From: Protea cynaroides
Lineage: Eukaryota; Streptophyta; Magnoliopsida; Proteales; Proteaceae
Assembly (NCBI GenBank): GCA_028583415.1
Contig: CM053266.1
Location: 37,505,758 to 37,569,757 of the forward strand
DNA: 64,000 nucleotides
Direction of reading: 5' to 3'
The translations under genes were made by a program, and so were the position numbers. Every line of letters begins with the position of its first letter. Position 1 is the stretch's first letter. Shown here piece by piece: positions 48,604 to 59,772 of the stretch. The notes beneath the pieces are model-generated. The model saw only the letters and a program-made list of their open reading frames with translations. It searched no databases and was not told the origin of the DNA.

Positions 48604-49706
48604 ATATGAACAAGCAACACTCCATAGAACAATAGTTATTAACAATGTTTTACTGTTATTAGTTAATTAGGGTTTGGGTCCGATTCCCTTACCTGATGCA
48701 CGGTTGCTTACTTGCTTCTCCTCACAACGTCCAATCTTTCTATCACAGGGTCCTACACGATGTTAGGGTTTAATTAGAATTAGTTCCTTAGGGCTTTACG
48801 TTGGTCGAAAATCAACTGTGTCAAAATATACCCAAAACAGTGCATACCAGTTGCTGCACTGGGGGGAAATGTTGCGACCGGTATGGTCGACTGGTACTTT
48901 CTTGACCAGCTCCCAATAGGTACCGGTCGCAGTACCGGTCGCATATAGTGCAATCGGTATAGTCGACCAGTATGCCTCTAAAAGACCACCAACTTGGTGT
49001 TCATCTTCCGTCGGTCACCTACTATGACTCCTAGGGGTCCTCCTATGCATTCTAGGCTTGAGCAACGAGTTAGGGTTGTTTTATGTTCCATTCAAATCCT
49101 AGTTCTTATGATTCTTTGCCTAGAATTCAAATCTAGGGTTTATCGAACAATTATGGTTTAATAGGAATTTAGGGATTTTGATCAATACCTAGCCTTGCAT
49201 GGTATTGATCAGTCATGATCAGTCATGATCAGTCATCCATAATGCTTAACTTAGAGAGAAGTTCAAGCACTTACCGTTGGTTCTCAACTATGGTGTTCTT
49301 TGTCCAACGGCGGTTTCTCTTCTACCTTTCTTAGCTCTTTCTCTTTCTCCTCTCTAGGGTTTGTGAGGATCAATCAAAGAGGTTTAAGGAGGTTTAGAGG
49401 TCCTTAAATAGGCTAGATTAGGTTTTAGGAAGTTTCCCTACGTTAGAAAAGTCTTTAGGATTGAGATTTGGCAAGCGGGACCTACAGAGATCTGTTTCCA
49501 AATCTAACTAGTCTGACCACGCAGACATATCGATTGATCGGTATATAGACCGGTATCATAAGACCGGTATGATAATTTTCTCTGTTTTGGTCCGTTTTTG
49601 TACTTGATTGTCATCTGCTCATCCCGTCTAATCCGGTTATGATTGGAAGACCTGTTACGACATGAAATAGAGGTTTAGATCGGGTTCATGGAGTGTGGGT
49701 CTTACA
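48604..49706 (-). mobile_element. LTR G, minus, truncated
   Basis: Collinear with LTR D 43,830-44,948. Arrays with ACCGGTCGCA and GGTATGGTCGAC lie at 48,846-48,976 and 49,525-49,577. A 60-bp exon-2 homologue lies at 48,693-48,752. It begins exactly where LTR F ends. Confidence 0.7.
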
Positions 49707-52263
49707 GTTGGAACCTTTAAAAATCTATTATAATGTCGACCCGTTCGATGATGGCCAGCCTGAACTAAATAGGCCGTGCGTTCGATGGGTCAAGTCGATG
49801 AAATGAATCCTATTGATCGCCCGAGTTAGTTGACCGCATGATCACAATATCATGCCGATTTATGTTTTTCCATTGGGTTTGGTTCCATTCTTGTCCAACC
49901 TCTCTTGGACGACCTAATACCATGTGGGACCTATCCTAGAATATTTAGGTTTGTCAATTGGCAATTTAGAATCCATCTTAAATCATAATTGAATTAGAAC
50001 TTGGATTAAAAGGAGCGTGTTGGATTCCAACTAAAACTCTTGATCCACCCCCCATAAAAACAACCAAAACCCTACATGTAGGAACTTTACCAAGTTTTAA
50101 TGCATGAATTGGAGAAAGAAGCCAAGGAAAAGATTGAAGAAAGAAGAAAAAAGGAAGAACCTCCATTGAAGGTCCTCCCTAAAGCTTCTCAATATTAACT
50201 AAGTGGAAACGACTCTTAGGTAAGTAATGAAACCCCACTTTAATTTTTAGACTGTCAAACCCTCGACCTCAGAGGTTATCTTCAACCCCTGGTAATGTGG
50301 GAAGCATTCTTCCTCAGCTACTAATGGCCATTACAGTCGAAACTAAGAATGTTAACCAGATTTGACCAATCGATGTAAAGGTAGTATTTTTATTTTAAAT
50401 TATGAGTTATAATATTAAATTAATGAAAGGAAACCTTTCCCAATAATTTACAAACCCTAAGAGACCCCCTAGAACCAATACCGATGATGGACCAGAGAAA
50501 TTGGATTGGATTGAATCAAGCAAATTCCAATCTCTCTATAACTGTCAGGTTGATCAGTCAGGTAGATCAAATAGACCTGATCGACCGCACTAATGTGATC
50601 GACTGCTTGACCACAGAGAGGTGTTTTTCCCTCTGTTTTGCTTCCATTCGGCCACTATTGATTCATCTGACATAGTAGAATCACCTAACACCTTAAGGGA
50701 TGTATTATGAACCATATTAAATTGATAATTCAATTAGCATGCCTCTCTATGAGTGTAGACACATATGGTTGCATAGACAACATTCACAGTCGATAACTGT
50801 ACATGTGTACATGCTATAGGAAGGGATTCAACCCCTGATATATGACCCCACAACATTGTAAACCCTCTGTGAACATGACTCCAATGAGGTACAAGCCTCT
50901 AGAACTCAAATCGAAATTATCAAGGCTTAAAACCATCGACAGGTCAGTGAAATAGGTCGAATCGACAACACAAGCTGGTCGACTACACCCATCGACTGCA
51001 CATTGACTAGAATCTATTTAGTTGGTTTCTTCAACAATTGACTACAAGACCTAACCAATTGACCTTAGGACATTATCCTAAGACTAATGAGGATACCCAA
51101 CCTGTCTAAAGCGTAAACAAACAATTCAAAGCATTAATCATGTATCAATCAAAAATAGGTAAACTAATATAGGAAACAAGGGAACCACATGTACTCTATC
51201 TGCAACAGAGTAGTATATAGCTTACCATCACAAGTGAGGGGATTAGTTTGGTTTATTTTACTGTTTTCTATACGTGTGCTGTGTTTATGGATTTGAATCT
51301 TGTTTGATAACATGCCATCCAATATCTTTTATAACTTTCATGTATTCTTGCATAGTATTTCTATCTTTGATTTGATAACATGTTGGAATGTGTGATAACA
51401 TGATTGTTTGGCATGCTTGTATTCTAGTAGATTCAGATGGCTAAAATGAGATGGTTCATCTTGGTCCTTAAGCTAGGGTTATGGGTACCTGCATTAGTAA
51501 TGAACATGGTTAGGCTATAACATCCCGTGACTTGCAGCCCTTACCAATAGGGTTTAAATATTGGCATAGGCCTATATACAAAAAGTTTGGACATTAAAGG
51601 GAGTGAACTGGATATAGGCCAATGGCTTTCCTCTAATGTTTTCATGATAAAACATAGTAATGATGTTTGTTCTATGTGCTCTTCTCGATGGACTAGGCGT
51701 GTACCTAGAGAAGTGTATTGAGGCATAGGATTAGATGCTAGGATGAAGCCTATCTTGGGGGAATGCTGGTAGGTACCTTGGTGTGACCCTTAGTGTCGTT
51801 ATCTTCATTCTTTGGGTAATGGTTTACATGCTGAGTGAACAATTGTTGATCATTTACGTCACCCATGCATCAGTGTTCGTGGCTGTGCTTGGTGTGTCTC
51901 AAGATAGTGCATATTTGTTCATAGACCAAACCATTAATATTGTATCCATGCATTTGATTGCATGTATGTGCTGATGGATGACCCACAAAACCATAATCTG
52001 TTGATAAACGACGTAGTTTTCTTATCTTGTATGGTTAGGAAGAGGTGTATCTCCATTACCTTTCATGGCGATTGGAGATATGTTTCATTACTCCTCAATT
52101 CTTAGATCTAGGATGTGAATAATCTCAATAGGAATTGGTTTAAGTTATTTAATTTTATGTTTTTGTGTAGATTATGTGACTTTGCATCATTATCTTATAT
52201 GAAATACCTCATTATGACATTTGGTAACTTTGAAGTACTTTATGCATGAATTTAACATATTTA
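49707..52263 (+). mobile_element. LTR J, degenerate, plus
   Basis: LTR-like layout without intact tips: CGACC/GATCG-rich words at 49,730-49,850 and 50,540-50,625, an exon-1-like purine tract ending TTAGGTAAGT at about 50,215-50,225, and mid-LTR wording (GATAACATGCCATCCAATA, 51,308-51,326). No conserved last exon recognised. Assignment is by layout only. Confidence 0.45.
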
Positions 52264-54709
52264 TGTTACACCCCAATTCTGCACCAACCAGAATGGTGTG
52301 ATGAACCGTCAATAAATCAACGGTTCAACCAGGATCTCGAATAGGCTATCCCCACCATGTTAAACCAAAACACATTCCACATTAATCAGAGATAATAAAG
52401 TAAATAGCGGAAGTCTTACAGATAATGAATTAAGGTCTGGTCATGATAAATAATTAATATTTCATTTATCTCCAAGTAACCAAAACATAATTTAATACAT
52501 ATTACAATTATCCAAATACGAAAGTTAAACACTAAGCATATCCATAGTTGAAACGCTAGCTTGATGAATCACAATAGTCCTCCACAGCTTGCTCATCATA
52601 GCCACCACCTGTTTATATGTTGGCATGTCGATATAATCTCCAACGTAATATCTGCAACATCAGAAACTAAAAATAATTGTGCGCGCGAAGGTCAACTCTC
52701 CAACTTGAGCACAATGAGTAAACAAAACAATGCAACAAACATATGCATGCATTCAATTCATATCTTTGGTCTGGTTCATAAGTTTGCAATGTGCAATAAA
52801 AAGGTTTGGTGGCCGCCGCACCTCTATACACAGGGTGTGTAAGCCCACCCAATGGATCAAACACCATTGTCATCCACATCCACCCCACCATGGAATAGGG
52901 ATAGAGCTAAAGTGCTTAGGACCGCATCGCATCACACTTCCCCTAATGCCCTACCCATACCAACACGTAAGCCCCTATTGGGGAGGGCTTGCAAATTGGG
53001 CTCGCAACTAACCAATCCTAATATCAAACAATGTATCCAAGGCCTCACCCCAACATCTCTCAATACGTCCATAAAGATAGAGCTAAGGCCCCTCGACAGA
53101 GTCAGAGACTATACAGTCCGATACCACCTCCTCTGATGCCCTACGACGTAATAGTTCTGCTAAGGTAATGGCGATATGATGATGTCAGTGGACAAGACTT
53201 GAGTAGAGATAGAGCTAAAGTGCTTAGGAGTGCACCGCATCACACTTCTCCTAATGCCCTACTCGCATCAGGTACACTAACCACACACAAACATTCACAT
53301 GCCTATTCCTAGCATCATCATCATCATCATGTTATAAATAAATGGAATTAAATATGCATGAACATTAATAGCAGGAATATTGGATGACATGTTAAATGCA
53401 CATTACACGCATGCAAGCATAGAATCATTCATGGCATCAGACTCAATAAACAAAAGCAGTTTATTACTAGCCAATTAATTTAGGTCTTGTTCCCTCACCT
53501 TTGATTGCTAGTAGATCCTCGTTCAAGCTTTATAATTCACTTTTAAATCACTGAAAAAACCTGACAAGTCGATAGATTTTAATTAGAATTAATTCCAATA
53601 TGTTTAGACTAACAGAAACTGAGGGGTCCCAGGTGGGGTAGCACCTGGGGTAGCAGTTTCTGTGACCACAGGGCGTAGGGTCGTAGGATAGGGTAGCATC
53701 TGGGGTGGCAGTTTTTGTGACCCCAGGGTATAGGGTTGCAGGTAGGGTCAGACATACTGCGACCCTATGTGCGACCACACCCTCCCTGGAATCTTCCCGA
53801 GGGCATGTGGTCGAACATGTGGTCTCATGGGGTCGGATTTGACCCTACGTACGACCACACATGTTCTTGGTCGACCTTTCACTCTTAAGTCCATTCCTTC
53901 ATGTTTGGATCCTTTGGCTTACTATCATGGTCCATCCTATGATTGTTCTATGGCTCAAAACTACTATGTATACACCATTCATTGTCCATAATGATTTCCT
54001 CCATGGAATCTCTTGGAATTTGTCCTTGGATGGATGATTTGGGTTTCTCCTAATCCTATCTTCTTCATGAACTATTCTAGGCTCTTAATTCATTTAGGGA
54101 ATTAGGTTCGTACCTTAGGTTTGCTGAGATTCAGAGTTTTCTCTGAACTATCCTCTTCCTTGGTCTTCTTCTTCACCTTCTCTTCTCCTTCTCTTCCTTC
54201 TCTTCTCTTTCTCTCTCTTTCAATTAGAGTTCTAAAGGAGTGAAAGAGGCTAAGGGACATCCTATTTATAGAGAAAAACCCTCGATAATAAGCCCCAATG
54301 AGTTTAGGAAAGACCCCCTTCGAATTAGGAAGGTTTCCTAATTTTCAGTTTCTGGCTGTTTTTGTAGGGTCGTAGGTAGGGTAGCGAAATCCGTGACCCT
54401 ATGTTTTTAAAACATGCGACCCCAGGGTGTAGGGTCACAGGTAGGGTCTCAAAATCCGTGACCCTATGTTTTAAAATGTGCGACCCCATGACCAAAAAGT
54501 CATGGGTTGGACTCTTTTGAGGTGGGGTCGGTCACACCTGTTTAGGCATGCTACCATACAATCATATTTGACTGTTTTTGAGTTATATTTCATACCTGGT
54601 TTTGTGGTTTCTTCACGCACTTGGGCCACTTGGCTCGACCATGATAGGTAGATTGGTCATGACACAAGAATGTAAAGTTAGACCGGGTTCGTGGCGTGCG
54701 GGTCTTACA
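52264..54709 (-). mobile_element. LTR H, 3' LTR of a minus-strand element
   Basis: 2,446 bp from TGTTACACCCC to GGTCTTACA. The pol end and polypurine tract of its element lie to the right. Motifs have GGGTCG/GGGTAGC flanks (53,617-53,870 and 54,360-54,560). The small last exon (52,666 down to about 52,560) keeps GDYIDMPTYKQVVAMM but is frame-shifted. Confidence 0.8.
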
Positions 54710-55399
54710 ACTCCACCACCCTTAAAAGAAATTTCGTCCTCGAAATTTGAACGTACAGATCTTACAACTTTCCGATCCTTAAAATAAATTTTATCCTCAA
54801 AATTTTAATTTACTTTGGAGTCAATAGGTGGGAATTCTGTTTCCGCATTGCATCTTCTTCCTCCCATGCAATCTTCTCCACGTCTTGTCTTCGCCAAGTT
54901 ATCTTCATATAATAATTATCTCAGCTTTAGAGATGTTGTACCTTCCAACTAGTGAACTAGCTTGGTACCAATTCAATAGTTAAAACTTCTATCTAATCCA
55001 GTGGATCAGTGGTCAATACCTTTGATATGGATCTCCAACGTACTTCTTCAATAGAGACACGCAAAATACGTCATGCGCACTAGCCATGGACAACGGTAAC
55101 GCTAATTGATATGCAACTTTTCTACATCTCTCTAAAATTTATAAGGTCCAACACATATATAGGATACAACTCCCCCTTCTTGTTGAATTGTTTTAAAACC
55201 ATGCATAAGTGATATCTTCAAAAATACTTTGTCACTTATGGCGAACTCAAGGTCTTGGTGTCTCTTCTAACAATCCTGAGCTATCTTGGCCCTTTTTCTT
55301 TGATTTTGTCTGCCACTCGACAGGTTTCTTCAATAGACTCAGGTCTTAAAATTCTTCATTCACCAACTTCATTTCAAGACAAAGGAATTCGACATTTCT
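54710..55399 (-). pseudogene. 3' end of internal region of element H, cut by element B
   Basis: Reading leftward it ends with the polypurine tract (reverse complement of ACTCCACCACCCTTAAAAG, 54,710-54,728). It has a second, older tract copy near 54,758-54,775 and remnants of the integrase/chromodomain C-terminus (54,830-54,960). The rest should lie to the right of element B, outside the window. Confidence 0.65.
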
Positions 55400-55548
55400 T
55401 GTAAGACCCGTACTCCGTAAACCCGGTCTAAACCTTGGTTTTGATGTCGTGACAGGTCTTCCGATCATCACCGGGCCAGACGGGACGAGCGAATGACAAT
55501 CAGGTATGAAATTGGACCAAAGACGATCGAATCAACATAATTTTATGT

Positions 55549-55593
55549 TGACCGGTCGATGGTACCGGTCTTGGTACCGGTCGACCGGTCAGG
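55549..55593. promoter_or_regulatory. Palindromic motif array upstream of the TATA box, LTR B
   Basis: Four ACCGGTC-type words within 45 bp, including ACCGGTCGACCGGT, about 115 bp upstream of TATAAATA. Present unchanged in the 3' LTR. Confidence 0.6.
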
Positions 55594-55708
55594 TCTGCGC
55601 AGCTAAGTGTGGAAATCCAGAAATTGACTTCAGAGGGTCCCACTTTCCTGATTTCGAATCCTAAGACTTTCCTAATCCTAATAAGGTTACTAAACCCTAA
55701 TTATAGCC

Positions 55709-55716
55709 TATAAATA
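55709..55716 (+). promoter_or_regulatory. TATA box of LTR B
   Basis: TATAAATA in CCTATAAATACACCC, the canonical plant context. Transcription would begin about 30 bp downstream, near 55,740. Conserved at the matching place in the 3' LTR (near 63,625). Confidence 0.8.
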
Positions 55717-55739
55717 CACCCTTAAACCTCCTCAAATCC

Positions 55740-55859
55740 TTTTCATAATCTCTCACAAACCCTAGAGAAGAGAAAGAGGTTGGAAAGGAGAAGGAGCTAG
55801 GAAGAAGAAGAAGGTGCCGCCATTACCGTTCGACGAAGCTCACTCTACGCCAGTCAACG
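55740..55859 (+). other. Exon 1 of the LTR-borne small gene, copy B
   Basis: Purine-rich, ending CAACG before GTAAGT. One frame is open from a TAG near 55,763 to the donor and encodes a basic stretch, RKKKKVPPLPFDEAHSTPVN. No ATG lies in this frame; in copy D one codon is ATG (44,502-44,500) where B has ACG. Confidence 0.45.
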
Positions 55860-56304
55860 GTAAGTGTTTGAATCAATCTTCTTACCTTGTTACCCTATGT
55901 TAGTTGTGTGGGTGGATCAATACCATGCAAAGTAGGTATTGATCTAAAACCCTAAATTGGCCAATAAACCCTAAGTTGCCGTCAAATCTTGGATTCGAGT
56001 TCCGAGATGATATTCATCGAAACGAGACTTGAATGAGTTGGGGGTAACTCAATGATTAGACTTAGAATGGATAGGAGAAACCTTGGAAATCCATGGAGAA
56101 TGATCGACAGTTGTCGAAAAATCAAGTGTATGGTCTTCCGGAGACATACCGGTCGACCATACTGGTTGACAGTCTGTTCACAGTGCTGCGACCGGTATGT
56201 TACGACAGGTCAGGTCTGAAAGGCTGGTTTTGGACTTTTGTTGGTTTTCGACCAACATGAAACCTTAAGAAAAATATTCTAATGAAACCCTAATAATGTT
56301 GTAG

Positions 56305-56364
56305 GATTTTGTGACATATCGTTTGGATCTTGCGACGTGGAGCAAGTTATCGAACAAGCGTCAG
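56305..56364 (+). other. Exon 2 of the LTR-borne small gene, copy B
   Basis: Exactly 60 bp between ATGTTGTAG and GTAAGG. It reads FCDISFGSCDVEQVIEQAS in the phase set by exons 1 and 3. Homologues in D (43,904-43,963) and G (48,693-48,752) are also 60 bp, have the same splice borders and no stop, and keep C-x5-C and the ending AS. Confidence 0.6.
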
Positions 56365-56599
56365 GTAAGGGAATCTGACCTAAATCTAATAATTAATGAA
56401 CAGTAAATCGTTGTTAACCACCTGATTATATATGATGTGATGTTTGTGCATATTCACATGCCATCTTTTAATTTCAGTTATTATTACTGTTCATGCATTG
56501 TTAGGATGTGATTGTTAAGCATGTGACTATTTTCGTTAGTGTGTGGAGTGGGGCATGGGCCTGGGATCGCTCCTTACACTAGCACCTTTTGTAGTATTC

Positions 56600-57050
56600 T
56601 GTCTTAACATGCTTGGTACGGGTGGGGCATCAGGGGAAGGTCGTGGTACGGTGGTCTCCGATATTGATGTTGGCCTAGCCATGGTTATGTGGCACTGTGG
56701 TCTCCGAGTCGACGCTGGCTTGTCCACGATGCTTTAGCTCTATCTCTATGCCGTAGGGAGTTATGTTGGGATAGGGTCTACCTGCGTATTGTTTCTATCC
56801 TAGTGGGTTAGTTGCGGATAGGGCATCAGGGGAGGTGTGGGAATGCCTTAGCTCTATCTCTATGCCGTAGACGGCTGTGCTGGGATAGAGCGTACATTGA
56901 TGACATATAGGATTGGTTAGTTGCGAGCCCAGTTTGCGAGCCCTGGCCAGTAGGGGCTTAGGTACTGGTATGGGTAGAGTATCAGGGGAGGTACGGGGGT
57001 ATCTTAGCTCTATCTCTATTCCATGTTGGGTGCATGTGGGCCAGTGGGGG
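56600..57050. repeat. Imperfect internal repeats in LTR B
   Basis: Three to four units built from ATCAGGGGAGGT and TTAGCTCTATCTCTATGCC, about 90-160 bp apart. Equivalent repeats lie in LTRs A, C, D, E and H, so they are an old feature of the LTR intron. Confidence 0.7.
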
Positions 57051-57241
57051 TGTGATCCATGAGGTGCCACACACTCGTGTATAGAGGTGCGGGGGCCACC
57101 AAACCTTTCTATAGCACATTGCAAACTTAAAACCAGACCACAACATAAAATGATTGTTACTCATGCATAATATTGTGAAACTGTTTGATTGTCTTACTGA
57201 GCTAAGTTGTGAGCTCACCCTTTGTACGTACATTGTTTTAG

Positions 57242-57375
57242 ATGTTGATGTAGGTTACACTGTGGATGACTACATGAACGCTCTGGCGTATGGTGATGTT
57301 GCTGCTCTGGGTGCACAGGCAGGAGAGGACGAGCATGACGCTTCATGCGAGTGCCTTTTCTGCGTGTACCTTTGA
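57242..57375 (+). other. Last exon of the LTR-borne small gene, copy B
   Basis: After TTGTTTTAG the frame set by exon 2 continues: DVDVGYTVDDYMNALAYGD, VAALGAQAGEDEHDASCEC, then FCVYL and TGA. Acidic, with three cysteines near the end. The unspliced frame is also open upstream to an ATG at 57,154. I recognise no known family. Confidence 0.6.
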
Positions 57376-57658
57376 TTGGTTTTTTTTATTTATTTTCCTT
57401 ATTTTCGATTGGATTAAAGAGATGTAATGATATTATTTTATGTGTTTGAATTTGGATAATTGGATACTTATTTAAATTATCAATAGATACTCAGTTCATT
57501 CTATTTAAAGTCTTCCGCTGTATATTTATATTCTGATTGTGGTTATGTGTAATGGTTTGTATGAGTGTACACAGCCAATTCGAGATCCTGGTGTGAACCG
57601 TTGGTTCAATGACGGTTCACTCACACCATTCTGGTTGGATCAGAATTGGGGTGTGACA

Positions 57659-58424
57659 ACTTGGTCAAAACATGTAAAAATTTCGAGAAATTTAAGGAAA
57701 TTCAGAAATTTCAAATTTTTATGAAAACCTAGGTCAAAGCATGTAAAAATTTGATTTTTATGAAAACCGTTCGGTGAAACCCCAAATTGATTGAGGGCTT
57801 TTGCTCTTGGGGGTCCCTAAACACTTTCCAAGCCAAAGGAAAAGAGTTCCTACGGTTGGAGCATCTCGAATAATGAAAAACCTAAATTTCTACATATAGA
57901 CGATATGGGAAATTTGTAAAAACATGAGAGAGAGGGAAGAGACTTACCTGGAGACGATGTGCTAGGTCTTGAACGGAAGAAATCGGCTTCAAATAGCACC
58001 GGTCGGACTGTAGCAACTTGGAACCCAGAGGAGAATCGCCACCGGAGAGAAGGAAGAAAGAAAAAGTGAGAAAATTCTCACTTTTTCGCGATTTTAAAGC
58101 CAATTTGGGCATACCGGTCGACGGTTTTGCCTATACCGGTCGACCGGTATCTCCCTAGGTATGCAACCGCTATGTCTCGGTCAGAATTCTAATTCTGACC
58201 GGTCGACTATACCGGTCGCAACCCTGTATACAGAGGTGCGACCGGTATGTTGCGACCGGTATGCACCAGAAAAGCTAGAAAATTGTTTAAAATTTTTAAA
58301 AATTATGTAAATTGAAATTTTACTTTTCGACTATTTCCCCTTATATTGTTCAAGACTAACACTACTATTATTGTGGTTCTCACGTGTTATGTCTTCTTCT
58401 CAGATCCAAACAGAATAGTCTGAG
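57659..58424 (+). other. Leader of element B with damaged primer site and motif array
   Basis: Begins ACTTGGTCAAAAC: only the first four bases of the TGGTATCAGAGC primer complement remain. From 57,665 it aligns to element A from about 37,230, so the antisense gene is deleted. Gag follows an acceptor-like TTCTTCTCAG at 58,400. Confidence 0.75.
58111..58266. promoter_or_regulatory. Palindromic motif array in the leader of element B
   Basis: At least seven ACCGGT words, several as ACCGGTCGAC or GCGACCGGTATG, the same words as in the two LTR B arrays. Confidence 0.6.
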
Positions 58425-59689
58425 ATGGTGGGAGGAAATGGTCGTAGGGGTCGGAAGCGTCATCAGGCCAGGATGCGCCTAGAGGAAGAACAGGTTGAAC
58501 AAGACCATGTTAGAGAGCCAAGTCCAGAAGTGGAGGAGGAACAGGTTCCAGAAGTGCCGACAAATTTACCTGGCCCACCCCACAGGAATTCTGAGACCAT
58601 TGTTACAAACTTGGTCTATCAGATGCAAGCTCAGTAGAAGGAATTCCTGAGCGAGATACTGAAGATGCTCAGGCCATCGGGTTCGGTTCCCACTAACGGT
58701 ACGCCTGAGTCTGGAGAGAAAATTTCTTCACAGCCGATGTAGGGTAGCCCAAGGCCGATGGGCCAAGCACAGAATGTACCACCACCGCATCAGTTTCCGT
58801 CGCCTTCTGCGTACCCGGGAGCCTACCCGTATCCACCACCATACTCAGGGACAACATGATCTGAGCAGAGCGGTGGATAGATTCCTGAAGTTGAAGCCTT
58901 CATCGTTCACCGGTAAGACAGGGAGACCATTGTGGCAAGCTCAGTGGGTTGCAGAGATGGAGAAAAACTTCCGACTGATGATCTGTACAGAGGAGGAAAA
59001 TGTCTTATTTGCCACTCACATGTTGAAAGAAGACGCAAATGCTTGGTGGAATTCTACACGGGCATATCTGGAGACGAAGCATACACAGGTTGATTGGGAA
59101 GTGTTCAAGGCTGCCTTCTTCGATAAATACTTTCCGAAGAGTTTCAGAGATCAAATGGAGAAGGAGTTCCTTAATTTGCAGCAGTCCCAGTCGACTGTGG
59201 ATGCCTACCAACAGAGGTACGATGAGTTATTTTTCTTCGCACCGGCAAGTATGCAAGAGGAAGAGACCAAGACACGTAGGTTCACCATGGGACTACGTGG
59301 AAGCATCAGAGAGCACATCTTGGGTCTGGACAAGAAGATCTACAATGAGGCTGTGCAGGTTGCGAGGGTGATAGAGTCCAATCAGAGGGACAACTTCTTC
59401 GCTCAGAACAGGGGAGTGAAGAGACCTGCTAGTGAGAGTTCGGGTGGCGGTAACAATAGACCCTTCCGCCCATACAGGGCTCAGACCGCTGCAGTGCCTG
59501 CAAGGAACAATGCGGCACCACCTGTGCCACAGAATGCCGGATACAACTCGAATATCAAGTGTTTCAACTGCCAGCAAGTGGGTCATATTGCAAGGACTTG
59601 CACTCTACCTAAGAAGCAACCTCCCCAACAAGGAAGAGTTTATGCGGTCACCACTGAAGAGGCAGCTGCATCACCTGATGTGGTCACTG
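58425..59689 (+). pseudogene. Gag of element B
   Basis: Starts MVGGNGRRGRKRHQ, with a basic then acidic N-terminus. Stops occur at 58,635-58,637 and 58,740-58,742, and a frame shift near 58,850. From there the Retrotrans_gag domain is intact: RPLWQAQWVAEMEKNFRLM, DANAWWNSTRAYLE, FFDKYFPKSFRDQMEKEF, RRFTMGLRGSIREHILGLD. A CCHC knuckle follows, CFNCQQVGHIARTC (59,560-59,601). Unspliced, the frame ends at 59,746-59,748; spliced at 59,690 it enters pol. Confidence 0.88.
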
Positions 59690-59772
59690 GTATGACTCTA
59701 TCCCTTACTATTTGGCTTTCATTATCAATTGTGTGTATGCGCATATAGAACTAAGGGATGATAAAATTCCAG
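59690..59772 (+). other. Putative 83-bp intron between gag and protease
   Basis: GTATGAC ... TTCCAG. Joining 59,689 to 59,773 links the gag frame to the protease frame at a glycine codon (T-G-I-V-T-V-A-G), whereas the unspliced RNA stops 19 codons later. Element A has a homologous segment at the same place, ending in TATAG. Confidence 0.55.

Larger units (their letters stand above)
55400..57658 (+). mobile_element. LTR B, 5' LTR of element B
   Basis: 2,259 bp from TGTAAGACCCG to GTGTGACA. The U3 has a motif array (55,549-55,593) and a TATA box TATAAATA (55,709-55,716). Downstream lie exon 1 with donor at 55,860, a second array (56,147-56,214), a 60-bp exon 2, an intron with internal repeats, and the last exon at 57,242. 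Length and lineage fit Del/Tekay-type chromoviruses. Compared with the visible 3' LTR part it shows about 14 substitutions and one 6-nt indel in 681 bp. Confidence 0.93.
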
